Assembly (NCBI RefSeq): GCF_015645445.1
Contig: NZ_JADOGI010000050.1
Location: forward strand, 1-54,486
Length of the DNA stretch: 54,486 bases
Source of the DNA: Nonomuraea cypriaca
GTDB lineage: Bacteria > Actinomycetota > Actinomycetes > Streptosporangiales > Streptosporangiaceae
Reading direction: 5' to 3'
The translations under genes were made by a program, and so were the position numbers. Each line of letters opens with the position of its first letter. Position 1 is the stretch's first letter. Shown here piece by piece: positions 23,944 through 31,967 of this stretch. Under the pieces are notes generated by a model. It saw only the letters and a program-made list of their open reading frames with translations, was not told where the DNA came from and made no database searches.

Positions 23944-24897
23944 TCAGCTCACCTTGATCCTTGGGTCGAGAGCTCCGTAGACCAGGTCGACCAGCAGATT
24001 GACCACGACCACGCCCACGGTGATGACGAGGATCAGGCCCTGCAGCATCGGGAAGTCCTTGCCAAGAATCGAGTTGGTCAGCAGGGTGCCCACGCCCGGC
24101 AGCGAGAAGATGCTCTCGGTGACGACCGCGCCACCGACCAGCCCCGCGGCGTTGAGCCCGACGACGGTGACCATGGGGATCATCGTGTTCTTCATGGCGT
24201 GGCGCACCACGACCCGGCCCGGGTCGAGCCCGCTCGCGTGCGCCCGCAGGACGTAGTCCTCCGAAAGCACGCTGAGCATCAGCGCCCTGGCGTAGCGGGC
24301 GAAGGTCCCGATGTAGGCCATGGAGAGTGTCAACGCCGGCAGCGCCATGAGCTTCAGGTTGCCGAGCGGATCCTGCGAGAACGGCACGTACCCGCTGCTC
24401 GGCAGCAGCCGCAGCTTCAGCGCGAAGAAGTAGACCAGCAGGATTCCCAGGAAGAAGTTGGGCAGCGACAGGGCCAGCACCGAGATGCCGGAGGCGACCG
24501 TGTCGACCCACCGGCCGCGCACCAGCGCGGCCACGACCCCGAGCAGCGTGCCCAGCACCAGTGCGATGACCAGCGAGAGCACCATCAGCTCGAGCGTGAC
24601 CGGGATCCGCTGCGCGATCGCCTCACCGACACCGATCGGGGTACGGAACGACCGGCCGAGGTCGCCCTGCACCAGCTTGCCAAGCCAGTCGAAGTACTGG
24701 ACCACCAGTGGCTGGTCCAGGCCGAGTTCGTGGGTCATCTGCCGCAGCTGCTCGGGCGTCGCCGAAGAGCTCTGACCCCCCATGATCGTCTGTACGGGGT
24801 CGGGGAACAGCACCCGGGTGACGATGAAGATCAGCAGGCTGACTACCACCATCACCAGGAGCGCCGCTCCCACCCGCTTGGCTACGTACCAGGTCAC
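23944..24897 (-). CDS. Dpp/Opp-type ABC transporter permease (DppB-like)
   Basis: The 317-residue membrane protein starts with the DppB signature YVAKRVGAALLVMVVVSLL, has GLDQPLVVQYFDWLGKLVQG and DLGRSF in the periplasmic-side loop, an EAA-type loop (ASGLDPGRVVVRHAMKN) and a C-terminal helix ending YGALDPRIKVS. About six transmembrane helices are visible. It starts with GTG after GGAG. It forms the membrane channel with the DppC-like subunit. The gene follows the binding-protein gene by about 50 bp. Confidence 0.93.
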   Translation of the reverse strand: MTWYVAKRVGAALLVMVVVSLLIFIVTRVLFPDPVQTIMGGQSSSATPEQLRQMTHELGLDQPLVVQYFDWLGKLVQGDLGRSFRTPIGVGEAIAQRIPVTLELMVLSLVIALVLGTLLGVVAALVRGRWVDTVASGISVLALSLPNFFLGILLVYFFALKLRLLPSSGYVPFSQDPLGNLKLMALPALTLSMAYIGTFARYARALMLSVLSEDYVLRAHASGLDPGRVVVRHAMKNTMIPMVTVVGLNAAGLVGGAVVTESIFSLPGVGTLLTNSILGKDFPMLQGLILVITVGVVVVNLLVDLVYGALDPRIKVS

Positions 24898-24946
24898 AAC
24901 CGACTGCTCCTCCGGCCTTCCGCAGTGTCCTCTGACCGTCCGGCGG

Positions 24947-26524
24947 TCACTGGCTGATCCACAGTTCCCGCAGGCGGTAGATCGCGTCGGGGTACAGCGT
25001 CACGCCCCCGACCTTGTTGCCGAAGGGGACGATGTCGTCGGGCCAGACGACCCACACGTACGGCGCGTCCTTCTCGACAAGCTTCTGGATCTGCTGGTAG
25101 ATCTTGGCGGCCTCCGCCGTGTCCGAGATGCCGGCGGCCTGGTCCAGCAGGCGATCGACCTCGGGATTGCTGTATCCCGTGGTGTTCTGGCTGCCTTTGC
25201 TGTGGAAGAGGATCCGCAGCAGACCGTCCGGATCGGCGCGCTGCGTCCACTTCGTCAGCGACCAGTTGAGCTTGTCCTCGACCACCTCGTTGTAGTAGTC
25301 GCTGCCGGGCACCGTGCCGACCTTCACGTTGAGGCCGATCTTGGAATAGTCGCCCTGGAGCAGCTGAACGATCGTCTGGTAGTCGGAGTCGCTGCTGTTG
25401 ACGTAGTTCACCGTCATACCCTGGGCGCCCGCCTGCTGGACGAGCTGCTTGGCCTTGTTCAGGTCATAGCTGTAGAGCGGTGTGGTGTCGCTCGTCGAAT
25501 AGGCCCAGCCGATGCCGGTGGGGCCGGTGGCGACGCGGGCCTTGCCCTGGAAGATCGCACCCTTCACGCCCTCGCGGTTGGTGGCGTAGGCGATGGCCTG
25601 CCGTAGCTCTGGCTTGTCGAACGGCGGCTTGTCGCAGTCCATCTGCAGCGCGTACCAGCTACCGCTGGGCGCCTGCTTAATCGTCACAGAGGGGTCGCTC
25701 TGGATCGTGACGGCGAGCTGCGGCGTGATCGCATCGGTGATGTGGGCCTCACCGGTGCGCAGCATCGTCAGCTGGACCTGCTGCTCCGGCGTGTGCCTGA
25801 AGGTAATCGAGTCGAGGTGGACCTTGTCGGGAGCCCAGTAGTCCTTGAACCGCTGCAGCTTCAACTCGCTGTCCTGGGTGAAGCTGACGAACTGGAACGG
25901 GCCGGTTCCGACGGGGTGGACGCCGTAGTCCTGGCCGTACTTCTCGACGGCCGTCGGCGACACCATGAAGCCGGGGCGCTCGCCCAGCGCGGCGAGCAGC
26001 GGCCGCCAGGCTGTGTCCAACTGCAACTCGACGGTCGCGTCATCGACCACCTTGACCGCGTTGAGGGGCGGGGTCAGCGTGCCGCGCAAGGGGGAGTTGG
26101 TCTTCTTGTCGAGGATGCGGTCGAGGTTCCACTTGACGGCGTCGGCGCCGAACGGCGTGCCGTCGTGGAACTTCACGCCCTTACGGAGATGCAGGGTCAG
26201 GACCTTGCCGTCCTTGCTGGTCTCCCACTTCTCGGCGAGCTCCGGGACGATGTTGAAGTCCTTGTCGTACCCGACCAGGGTGTTGTACATCGCGTAGTAG
26301 GCGAACCGCTCGCTGACGTTCTGTGAGAACGCGGGGTCGAGCGTCGTGATGTCCATGCTCGTCGCGAAGACGAGGTTCCCACCGGAGGTCGGCGTACCGG
26401 TCGCGCCGCCCGGGCTCGTACCCAGATTTCCACCGGTCGCGGTGCCGGTGCCACCGCCGCATGCGGCTATCAGCAGACCCAGCGCGGAGACGCCACCGGC
26501 CTGCAGCAGGACTCGCCGGCTCAT
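24947..26524 (-). CDS. Extracellular solute-binding lipoprotein, family 5
   Basis: The 525-residue protein is the substrate-binding component of the importer. The N-terminus MSRRVLLQAGG has a twin-arginine-like pair, then a hydrophobic stretch ending in the lipobox LLIAACGGG, so it is a membrane-anchored lipoprotein, followed by a Gly/Thr linker. The family-5 SBP hallmark TSMDITTLDPAF and the later FHDGTPFGADAVKWNLDRI segment are clear. Family members bind peptides, nickel, opines, sugars or small acids, so the ligand is open. Start ATG 26524 is favoured by GGAG six bases upstream; the frame is open to 26572. Confidence 0.93.
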   Translation of the reverse strand: MSRRVLLQAGGVSALGLLIAACGGGTGTATGGNLGTSPGGATGTPTSGGNLVFATSMDITTLDPAFSQNVSERFAYYAMYNTLVGYDKDFNIVPELAEKWETSKDGKVLTLHLRKGVKFHDGTPFGADAVKWNLDRILDKKTNSPLRGTLTPPLNAVKVVDDATVELQLDTAWRPLLAALGERPGFMVSPTAVEKYGQDYGVHPVGTGPFQFVSFTQDSELKLQRFKDYWAPDKVHLDSITFRHTPEQQVQLTMLRTGEAHITDAITPQLAVTIQSDPSVTIKQAPSGSWYALQMDCDKPPFDKPELRQAIAYATNREGVKGAIFQGKARVATGPTGIGWAYSTSDTTPLYSYDLNKAKQLVQQAGAQGMTVNYVNSSDSDYQTIVQLLQGDYSKIGLNVKVGTVPGSDYYNEVVEDKLNWSLTKWTQRADPDGLLRILFHSKGSQNTTGYSNPEVDRLLDQAAGISDTAEAAKIYQQIQKLVEKDAPYVWVVWPDDIVPFGNKVGGVTLYPDAIYRLRELWISQ

Positions 26525-26629
26525 CGCGTTCTCCAACATCGGTGCCTGCCGACCCCCGTTCTGACGTTCCACTGGACTTCACCTTTCGACGAACATGCGT
26601 GTGAGTTGGACGTGCTGCGGCGATCTGTG

Positions 26630-27490
26630 TCAATCGCCGCTCGTGGTCGCGGGGCGGGACGGCGGAACCGGGGAGTCCCCCTGCGGATGGAGAAAGTCGC
26701 GGATGGTGGTCGCGACGACATCAGGAGCCTCTTCGAGGATGGCGTGCTTGACGCCCTCGACGATCATCAGGCGCGAGCCGGGAATCCGGTCGTGCATCGC
26801 CTCGGCCATCGCGGGCGGCGAGCCGACGTCCAGGCTGCCGGTCATGACCAGCGTCGGGGCGGTGATGCGGTGCAGTTCGTCGATGAGGTCGGTGGTGGCC
26901 AGCACCCGGAAGGCCGCGGTGTAAGCGGCCGGGTCGTTGCGGACGAACCTCTCCAGATGCGCCCGGACCACCTCGGGATGCCTGGCCCGGAAGTCGTCGG
27001 TGTACCACCGCGCCCCACCGTCGGCGACGAGCGCAGGCCCGCCGTCCTCGACGGCGCGCAGGCGTTCGAGCGCCGCCGCGCGCTGCTCCTCGGTCCGGCC
27101 GGCCACAGCGCTGAGGATGACGAGCTTCTCAACCACGTCGGGGTGACGCAGCGCGACGGCCTGCGCGATCAGCCCGCCGAGCGAGAAGCCGACGACGTTT
27201 GCCCGCTCGATGCCCAGCTCGGACATCAGCCGCATGTGGTCGGCGACGAAGTCCGCGATGTCGTACGGGCCGGGCGGCTTCATCGAGGCGCCATGGCCGC
27301 GCAGGTCGTAGCGGACGACGGTGCCGTTCGCGGCCAGCGGCGCGACGACCGGGTCCCATCGCGTCAGGTCGGAGCCGACGCCGTGGATCAGCATCGTCGG
27401 CGTTACCGCATCCGGCGGGCCGTCCACGACGGCATGCAGCGTGGTCACCGGACGCATCCCCGACGTCGGTTCTCGTGCCAACAAATGCAC
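26630..27490 (-). CDS. Alpha/beta hydrolase, first gene of the transporter operon
   Basis: The 286-residue enzyme has MLIHGVGSDL (oxyanion loop), VVRYDLRGHGAS, nucleophile elbow VVGFSLGG near residue 118, the acid in MTGSLDVGSPP near 235 and the histidine in GVKHAILEE near 263. It is a close paralogue of the hydrolase at 12968-13792, sharing VSAVAGRTEEQ-like and VLATTDL segments, so two variants of one hydrolytic step may exist. The open frame begins with GTG 27490; ATG 27457 is an alternative and neither has a strong ribosome site. Confidence 0.9.
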   Translation of the reverse strand: MHLLAREPTSGMRPVTTLHAVVDGPPDAVTPTMLIHGVGSDLTRWDPVVAPLAANGTVVRYDLRGHGASMKPPGPYDIADFVADHMRLMSELGIERANVVGFSLGGLIAQAVALRHPDVVEKLVILSAVAGRTEEQRAAALERLRAVEDGGPALVADGGARWYTDDFRARHPEVVRAHLERFVRNDPAAYTAAFRVLATTDLIDELHRITAPTLVMTGSLDVGSPPAMAEAMHDRIPGSRLMIVEGVKHAILEEAPDVVATTIRDFLHPQGDSPVPPSRPATTSGD

Positions 27491-28078
27491 GCGTTCATTG
27501 GAGGAGTCCCTACTTCTCGATGAGGTCGAGTCAGTCGCCCGGCCGGGTCAGCGGCCGAGCACTTGGGGTCACCGGCTGGCCGAGTCCTCGACCACATGAC
27601 CAAGTCAAGGGGAACCAGTCTGTCGTTAGCTATCTGACAGGTCAATAGCCGACTTCCAGGAAGACATCAGCTTGTTACGCGTTAGTCCGAAAAGTGCGGT
27701 AGTCGAGCAGGCGGCAGCCGAGCCTGACCGGCCCCGACTGGCGGACAGTGGCCGGCCAGGGCAGTTCAAGCTGCGGGTTCGCGGGTGATGCTGTGGATGA
27801 GGACGGCGTGCCGCGGGTTGTGGCCGCCGCTTGGGGGCGAGCCTTATCCGGAGACAGTGCGGGCCGACTCTCCGGTCGCACAGGGTGGTTTTCGGACGAT
27901 CCGGGCGCATTTAGGGCGCGCGAAAAAGCGACACCTAAGACTGACAGCAGGTGCCAGACATGGCCCGCATCCGAGGGATCGCCACGCGGAGTGACGCCCG
28001 TCGGCGGCGTCACCTCCGCGGGAGGGCGCTTCGCGCGGGTGGCGATTCGCCGCTCGCGTTCACGTCCGGCCGGGACGG
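27491..28078. other. Gene-free region upstream of the transporter operon
   Basis: This 588-bp gap contains the candidate operator at 27629-27649. Other open frames here are GC-bias artefacts. I see no transposase or RNA gene. Confidence 0.5.
27629..27649. promoter_or_regulatory. Candidate GntR/FCD operator before the ten-gene operon
   Basis: GCTAT and ATAGC flank the inner dyad TGAC-AG-GTCA (27635-27644). TGACAGGTCA also occurs, inverted, at 28930-28939 before the GntR gene, and GCTATCTG recurs at 13803-13817. It lies about 140 bp upstream of the first operon gene. The shared words make a common regulator likely. Confidence 0.6.
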
Positions 28079-28858
28079 TCAGTTGCGGTAGTCGGGTGCG
28101 ACGCGGTCGAGCAGTCGCAGCAACGCCGACCAGAGCAAGTCGTTGCCAATCTCGTCGGGGTAGTCGACCTGCGCCTCGCCCGAGAACTGGCGTGCGGTGT
28201 AGTCCGCCACCTCTGGGGAGGGCAGGCGGAGGGTGCCGGCGCTCGTCGCGCTCACCTGGATCTCGCAGGCGCGGTTCAGATAGAACATGCGGGTGAAGGC
28301 CTGTCGCGGGGTCTCGCCGACCGTCAGCAGGCCATGGTTGCGAAGGATCATGACAGGATGGTCGCGGAGGTTGGCGACCAGTCGCCGCTGCTCGTCCTTG
28401 TTGAGCGCGATGCCCTCGTAGTCGTGGTAGCCGACCCGGTTGTAGAACTCCATGCTCATCTGGTTGACCGGGAGCAGCCCCTCCTCCGTCGCCGCCACTG
28501 CGCATCCGGCGCGTGTGTGGGTGTGCAGCACTGCGTGCGCGTCCGGACGGGCCGCGTGGATGGCCGAGTGGATAACGAAGCCCGCCGGGTTGACGGCGTA
28601 CGGCGTCGGCTCGACGATCCGGCCCTCCAGGTCCACAACCACCAGCGAGGAGGCGGTGATCTCCTCGAACAACAGCCCGTACGGGTTGATGAGGAAACGC
28701 GGTACGGACCCCGGCAAGCGGGCGGAGATATGCGTGAAAATCAGGTCGGTCATCCCGAAGTGGGCGACGAGCCGATAGACGGCGGCGAGCTCCTCTCTCA
28801 ACTCCGCCTCAGTCTCAGTTGCCGACATCTCTGTCACCTGTGCCGTGACCTCGCTCAT
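28079..28858 (-). CDS. Class II aldolase/adducin-family protein
   Basis: The 259-residue protein belongs to the class II aldolase/adducin family (fuculose-phosphate aldolase-like). The zinc ligands are evident as the two histidines of VLHTHTRAG near residue 112 and the later histidine of LRNHGLLTVG near 172; the THISAR motif lies near 42. Family members perform retro-aldol cleavage or decarboxylation of hydroxy acids. It is divergent from the GntR regulator gene and upstream of, but separate from, the transporter operon, and probably cleaves a late intermediate. Confidence 0.9.
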   Translation of the reverse strand: MSEVTAQVTEMSATETEAELREELAAVYRLVAHFGMTDLIFTHISARLPGSVPRFLINPYGLLFEEITASSLVVVDLEGRIVEPTPYAVNPAGFVIHSAIHAARPDAHAVLHTHTRAGCAVAATEEGLLPVNQMSMEFYNRVGYHDYEGIALNKDEQRRLVANLRDHPVMILRNHGLLTVGETPRQAFTRMFYLNRACEIQVSATSAGTLRLPSPEVADYTARQFSGEAQVDYPDEIGNDLLWSALLRLLDRVAPDYRN

Positions 28859-28928
28859 AGCCCCTCCTGGGTTCCGCTCCGCTAATGCCCGTACCGTCCG
28901 CGCAGGCCGGCCGGGTCGCCCGGATCAT

Positions 28929-28978
28929 ATGACCTGTCATGCAGCAGACAGTAGAGAGCAGCCCCCCCTGTCTGTCAG
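28929..28978. promoter_or_regulatory. Two candidate operators between the aldolase and GntR genes
   Basis: ATGACCTGTCAT at 28929-28940 is an almost perfect dyad whose core TGACAGGTCA (minus strand) repeats at 27635-27644. CTGTCTGTCAG at 28968-28978 is the reverse complement of CTGACAGACAG at 13948-13958. Both lie in the divergent promoter region of the regulator, as expected for autoregulation. Confidence 0.6.
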
Positions 28979-28998
28979 ATGTGTGGCAATATTGCGCT

Positions 28999-29679
28999 GT
29001 GCGTTTCTCCGGTACTGCTGTCGCCCGTCCGCCTGCCCTGATCCGCGATCAGGTCGCCGCGCAGATCCGTGAGGCGATCACTGACCTGCGGCTCATGCCC
29101 GGCCAAGTGCTTATCGAGCGGGAGCTGTGCGAGGCCACGACGGCGAGCCGGGCGACCGTGCGTGAGGCGCTACGCCAGCTCGAGTCAGAGGGCCTCGTCC
29201 ACTCGACCAACGGCCGCGGCACTGTGGTGGCCACCCTCTCGGTCGAGGACGCCCGGCAGATCTACGAGGTACGCTCCGCACTGGAGGGCATGGCTGGCCG
29301 GCTCTTCGCCATCCGGGCCACCGAGGCCGAACGGCGGGCACTGCGGGCGGCGCTGATCCGGCTCGAGGAGTCCTTGGAGGACAACCGTCAGTTGGCCATC
29401 GCGAAGACCGAGCTCTACAAGGTCCTCGTGAGCGGGGCGAAGAACACCGAGTTGGAGCAGATTCTCGACTCCATCAACCGCAGGGTGACGCTGGTCCGCA
29501 TGGTCTCGCTGTCCAAGCCTGGCCGGCCGCAGGAGTCGCTGGCGGAGGTGCAGGCGATCTGTGAGGCGGCGGTGTCCGGTGACGCCACCCGCACCGAGGA
29601 GTTGTGCCGTCAGCACGTCGAGCACGCCGCGGAAGCCGCGCTTCCCCGCCTTGAGGAAGCCGGCAGCCTCGAACTCTAG
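28999..29679 (+). CDS. GntR-family transcriptional regulator, FCD subfamily
   Basis: The 226-residue protein has an N-terminal winged helix (IREAITDLRLMPGQVL, ERELCEATTASRATVREALR and GLVHSTNGRGTVVA at about residues 20-85). A C-terminal all-helical FCD domain follows (YEVRSALEGMAGRLFA, then QHVEHAAEAALPRLEE near the end). FCD GntR proteins bind organic acids, often the pathway substrate, and release DNA. I take GTG 28999 as the start, because it gives the family N-terminus; an ATG 60 bp upstream would overlap the operators. It is the only specific regulator in the catabolic region. Confidence 0.9.
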   Translation: MRFSGTAVARPPALIRDQVAAQIREAITDLRLMPGQVLIERELCEATTASRATVREALRQLESEGLVHSTNGRGTVVATLSVEDARQIYEVRSALEGMAGRLFAIRATEAERRALRAALIRLEESLEDNRQLAIAKTELYKVLVSGAKNTELEQILDSINRRVTLVRMVSLSKPGRPQESLAEVQAICEAAVSGDATRTEELCRQHVEHAAEAALPRLEEAGSLEL

Positions 29680-29689
29680 GGGGACCGAG

Positions 29690-29815
29690 CGTGACCGGCA
29701 CCAGTCTCTGACGCCGATCTCGTCGAGGTGCTCCTCCAACGCGCGCGCAGTACGACGACCTGCGCCCCAGGTCGGTGAGGGCGTACTCCGCGCGCAGCGG
29801 CACGGCCGGAGATGG
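29690..29815 (-). pseudogene. HxlR-family regulator scrap
   Basis: The minus strand reads VPLRAEYALTDLGR, the wing strand of HxlR winged-helix regulators (VPPRVEYxLTxLGR), then changes frame into ALEEHLDEIGVRDW. The recognition helix is missing. It is a decayed fragment. Confidence 0.4.
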
Positions 29816-29909
29816 CCGCGACGGGGCGGTCCCGGGAGATCACCATAGGCCGGGAGTTCTACTCGCAGAACTACGTGCGTTCTCGCTCCCGGCGAGGCCG
29901 CCATCCGCG

Positions 29910-30250
29910 ATGAGCACTACGGCGGGCCACGTCCGGCACCCCGGCGGGCCGCCCGGGCGCGATACGGGCAAGTACACCTGGAAGTCGCCACCGACGCTGG
30001 GAGAATGGGCCTACGGGCGGAACTTCGCCGGGATCGTCTGGGACAAGGATCTGGTCAACGGAATCAATCCGGGCTTTCTCGAACTGGTTGACTCTCACGG
30101 TGCGACCAGCGCCGACGGCGGAACCTTCGAGGGAGTGAAGACGACCCTCCACAGCGGCACCGTGACGGTTACCAAGCTGAGTGAGAGGCAGGCCGGCATC
30201 TCCTTCGATATCGAGGAGGAGGGGGTGCACGGCGGGCGGATCACTTGGAA
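29910..30250 (+). CDS. Unrecognised short reading frame, probably fused to debris
   Basis: From ATG 29910 the frame encodes about 110 residues including TGKYTWKSPPTLGEWAYG, FAGIVWDKDLVNGINPG and KLSERQAGISFDIEEEG. The composition is balanced, unlike the arginine-rich shadow frames, so it may be a real small beta-rich protein. I do not recognise the family. It lacks a stop of its own and runs into the epimerase remnant, so its 3' end is probably deleted. Confidence 0.35.
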
Positions 30251-30608
30251 ACCACGATGGGCCGGCTGGTCGGCGACTGCGTGGAGGCAACCGGTTCGGA
30301 CGCCGCTCCGGTGTGGATGGACGAGGGTTTCCTGTTCTCTCAAGGGGTACAGCCGTGGGCCGAGCTTCCACTGTGGATCCCGGACGTGCCGGACACCGCC
30401 GGTTTCCGGGCCGTGTCCGGCGCATCGGCGAAAGCGGCAGGACTGCGCACCCGCCCGTTCGGCGACTCTGTCCGGGACACCTGGGAGTGGTTGCAGTCAG
30501 GCGGCGTTCCAGACCGCGCCCGGCACCCCGCCACTCGGCCTCGCCGGCGAGAAGGAGCAGCAGGTGCTGGCCGCGTGGGATTCCAGCGCCGGATCGTCCT
30601 GGCAGTAG
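30247..30608 (+). pseudogene. C-terminal fragment of an NAD-dependent epimerase/reductase
   Basis: The frame reads TMGRLVGDCVEATGSDAAPV, WAELPLWIPD and AAGLRTRPFGDSVRDTWEWL, the C-terminus of actinobacterial NAD-dependent epimerase/isoflavone-reductase-like proteins. Near 30510 it shifts frame; the family ending (GLAGEKEQQVLAAW) is read in the other frame to 30608. The Rossmann half is missing. Confidence 0.65.
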
Positions 30609-30747
30609 GCGGGCGGGGACGGCGAGGTCTCCGACAGGGCGATTCTTCCTGGTCAGGAACCGGCTGTCGGAAACCCCGCCGTCCATCCGTCAACGGGGGT
30701 GCCGTGACCTTGTTCAGGTGGTTGGCGTGGCGCCCTTCTCTACACGC

Positions 30748-31959
30748 CTAGTCCTGGGTCTCGGGTATGTCGTCGTACCGGACGGGGTTGATCTGGTTCA
30801 CCGCACCGGTGCCCACGGCCTCGATGATGCCGTCGAGTCCGTTCGCGACCGTCTGAACCAGTTGCCCGCGCTGCTTGGCACCCCAGGTCTGGGTCTGTCC
30901 TCGCACCTCGAACAGCACGGTGCCGGAGCCGTTGAGCGCGAACGAGCCGAGCCCGGTACCGGGCAGGTCGATGTCCTGCGGGTAGAGGGTCAACGATCCG
31001 AACGGGGACTGGCCGCGGACCGACAGGGCGTCGTACGCCGCCAGGGTCAGCTGCTTGGAGTAGTCGAGCCGGTAGCCGCGGTTGTACTCCTGGTGGTTCT
31101 CCACGTCGACGAACTTGCCCGACACCGACATGGTCACCTGGTTCTCACCGCTCTCGTCGAGGTCGCAGGGGCCCTGGTGGTGCAGGTCGACGTAAGTGTC
31201 GACGGCGCCGAACTCCGTCTTCAGCGACTTGTACAGGTCCCTGATGGCCTGCGACTCAGGATGGATGTACCAGCCCGCCTCGGATGAGGAGCCGGGGAAG
31301 TCTTCGGCTCGCGGCACGTAGTTCAGGTCCGGGTGATAGTCCCGGTTGACGTCGAAGCCCGGGCGCGTCGCGTAGTCGTCTCCCGACCGCGGCTGGGTGT
31401 AGTAGTTCCACGCCGGCTGCGCCCCAGCCAGCTGCGGGAAGTCCGCGACGACCTCGGCCCAGGTGCGGTCGTTGCCACGCCGGTCGAGTTCCGCGGCGTC
31501 GGGGTTCATCTTGGGTACGGCGACCAGCGTGACCTGCGAGCGCAGGCGCTCGGCCTCCGGTGTGCCGGCCGTCATGCCACGCAGCAGGGAGAGCACGGCG
31601 TCGGTGCCGGTCTTCTCGTTGCCGTGGATCTCGCTGGTGATCAGCACGACCTTGGGGCCGGTGCCGGTCCGCGCGGCCCAGATCTCACGTCCGCGGTTCG
31701 ACGTGCCGATCTGTGTCACGTCAAGGACGTCCGAGCGCTGCGACTGGAGCCGCTGGAGCTCTTGGCGCAGCTCGGCGTGGCTCGTCCATGCGGATGCGCC
31801 GGTGTCCCCGGTGGAGGTACCGCAGTGCGCGTTCGCGGGCTGGGCGGTGGCGGGCGACGCTAACGGCAGGCTCACGCCTACCAGGGCCGCCACTGCCAGG
31901 CCAACTCCGGCCAGCTTCGGCGCCATGGCGCCGTACGTGGTTCGATTCTTCTTCGTCAT
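30748..31959 (-). CDS. Secreted M14 zinc carboxypeptidase
   Basis: The 403-residue precursor begins with a signal peptide (hydrophobic LAGVGLAVAALVGVSLPLA, then SPATAQ as a likely cleavage region). The M14 metal motif HGNEKTG (His and Glu ligands) is near residue 115, the third ligand is in DLHHQGPCD near 260 and the catalytic glutamate is in TVLFEVRGQ near 370. It should remove C-terminal residues from peptides or peptidoglycan stems outside the cell. ATG 31959 is chosen over the overlapping GTG 31971, which abuts the GAGGAG ribosome site. It is co-transcribed with the upstream M14 gene. Confidence 0.9.
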   Translation of the reverse strand: MTKKNRTTYGAMAPKLAGVGLAVAALVGVSLPLASPATAQPANAHCGTSTGDTGASAWTSHAELRQELQRLQSQRSDVLDVTQIGTSNRGREIWAARTGTGPKVVLITSEIHGNEKTGTDAVLSLLRGMTAGTPEAERLRSQVTLVAVPKMNPDAAELDRRGNDRTWAEVVADFPQLAGAQPAWNYYTQPRSGDDYATRPGFDVNRDYHPDLNYVPRAEDFPGSSSEAGWYIHPESQAIRDLYKSLKTEFGAVDTYVDLHHQGPCDLDESGENQVTMSVSGKFVDVENHQEYNRGYRLDYSKQLTLAAYDALSVRGQSPFGSLTLYPQDIDLPGTGLGSFALNGSGTVLFEVRGQTQTWGAKQRGQLVQTVANGLDGIIEAVGTGAVNQINPVRYDDIPETQD

Positions 31960-31967
31960 GGCGTTCG

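Noticed and set aside
23899..24957. 352-codon plus-strand frame opposite the permease genes
   Set aside because: His/Gln/Asp-rich shadow of hydrophobic codons on the other strand; not a protein.
27675..28505. 276-codon minus-strand frame upstream of the transporter operon
   Set aside because: It overlaps the aldolase gene in another frame and is Arg/Pro/Gly-rich without any recognisable segment.
16734..29679. Peptide antibiotic biosynthesis cluster
   Set aside because: No synthetase, precursor peptide or modifying enzyme is present; gene content is importer plus catabolic enzymes under a GntR/FCD regulator.
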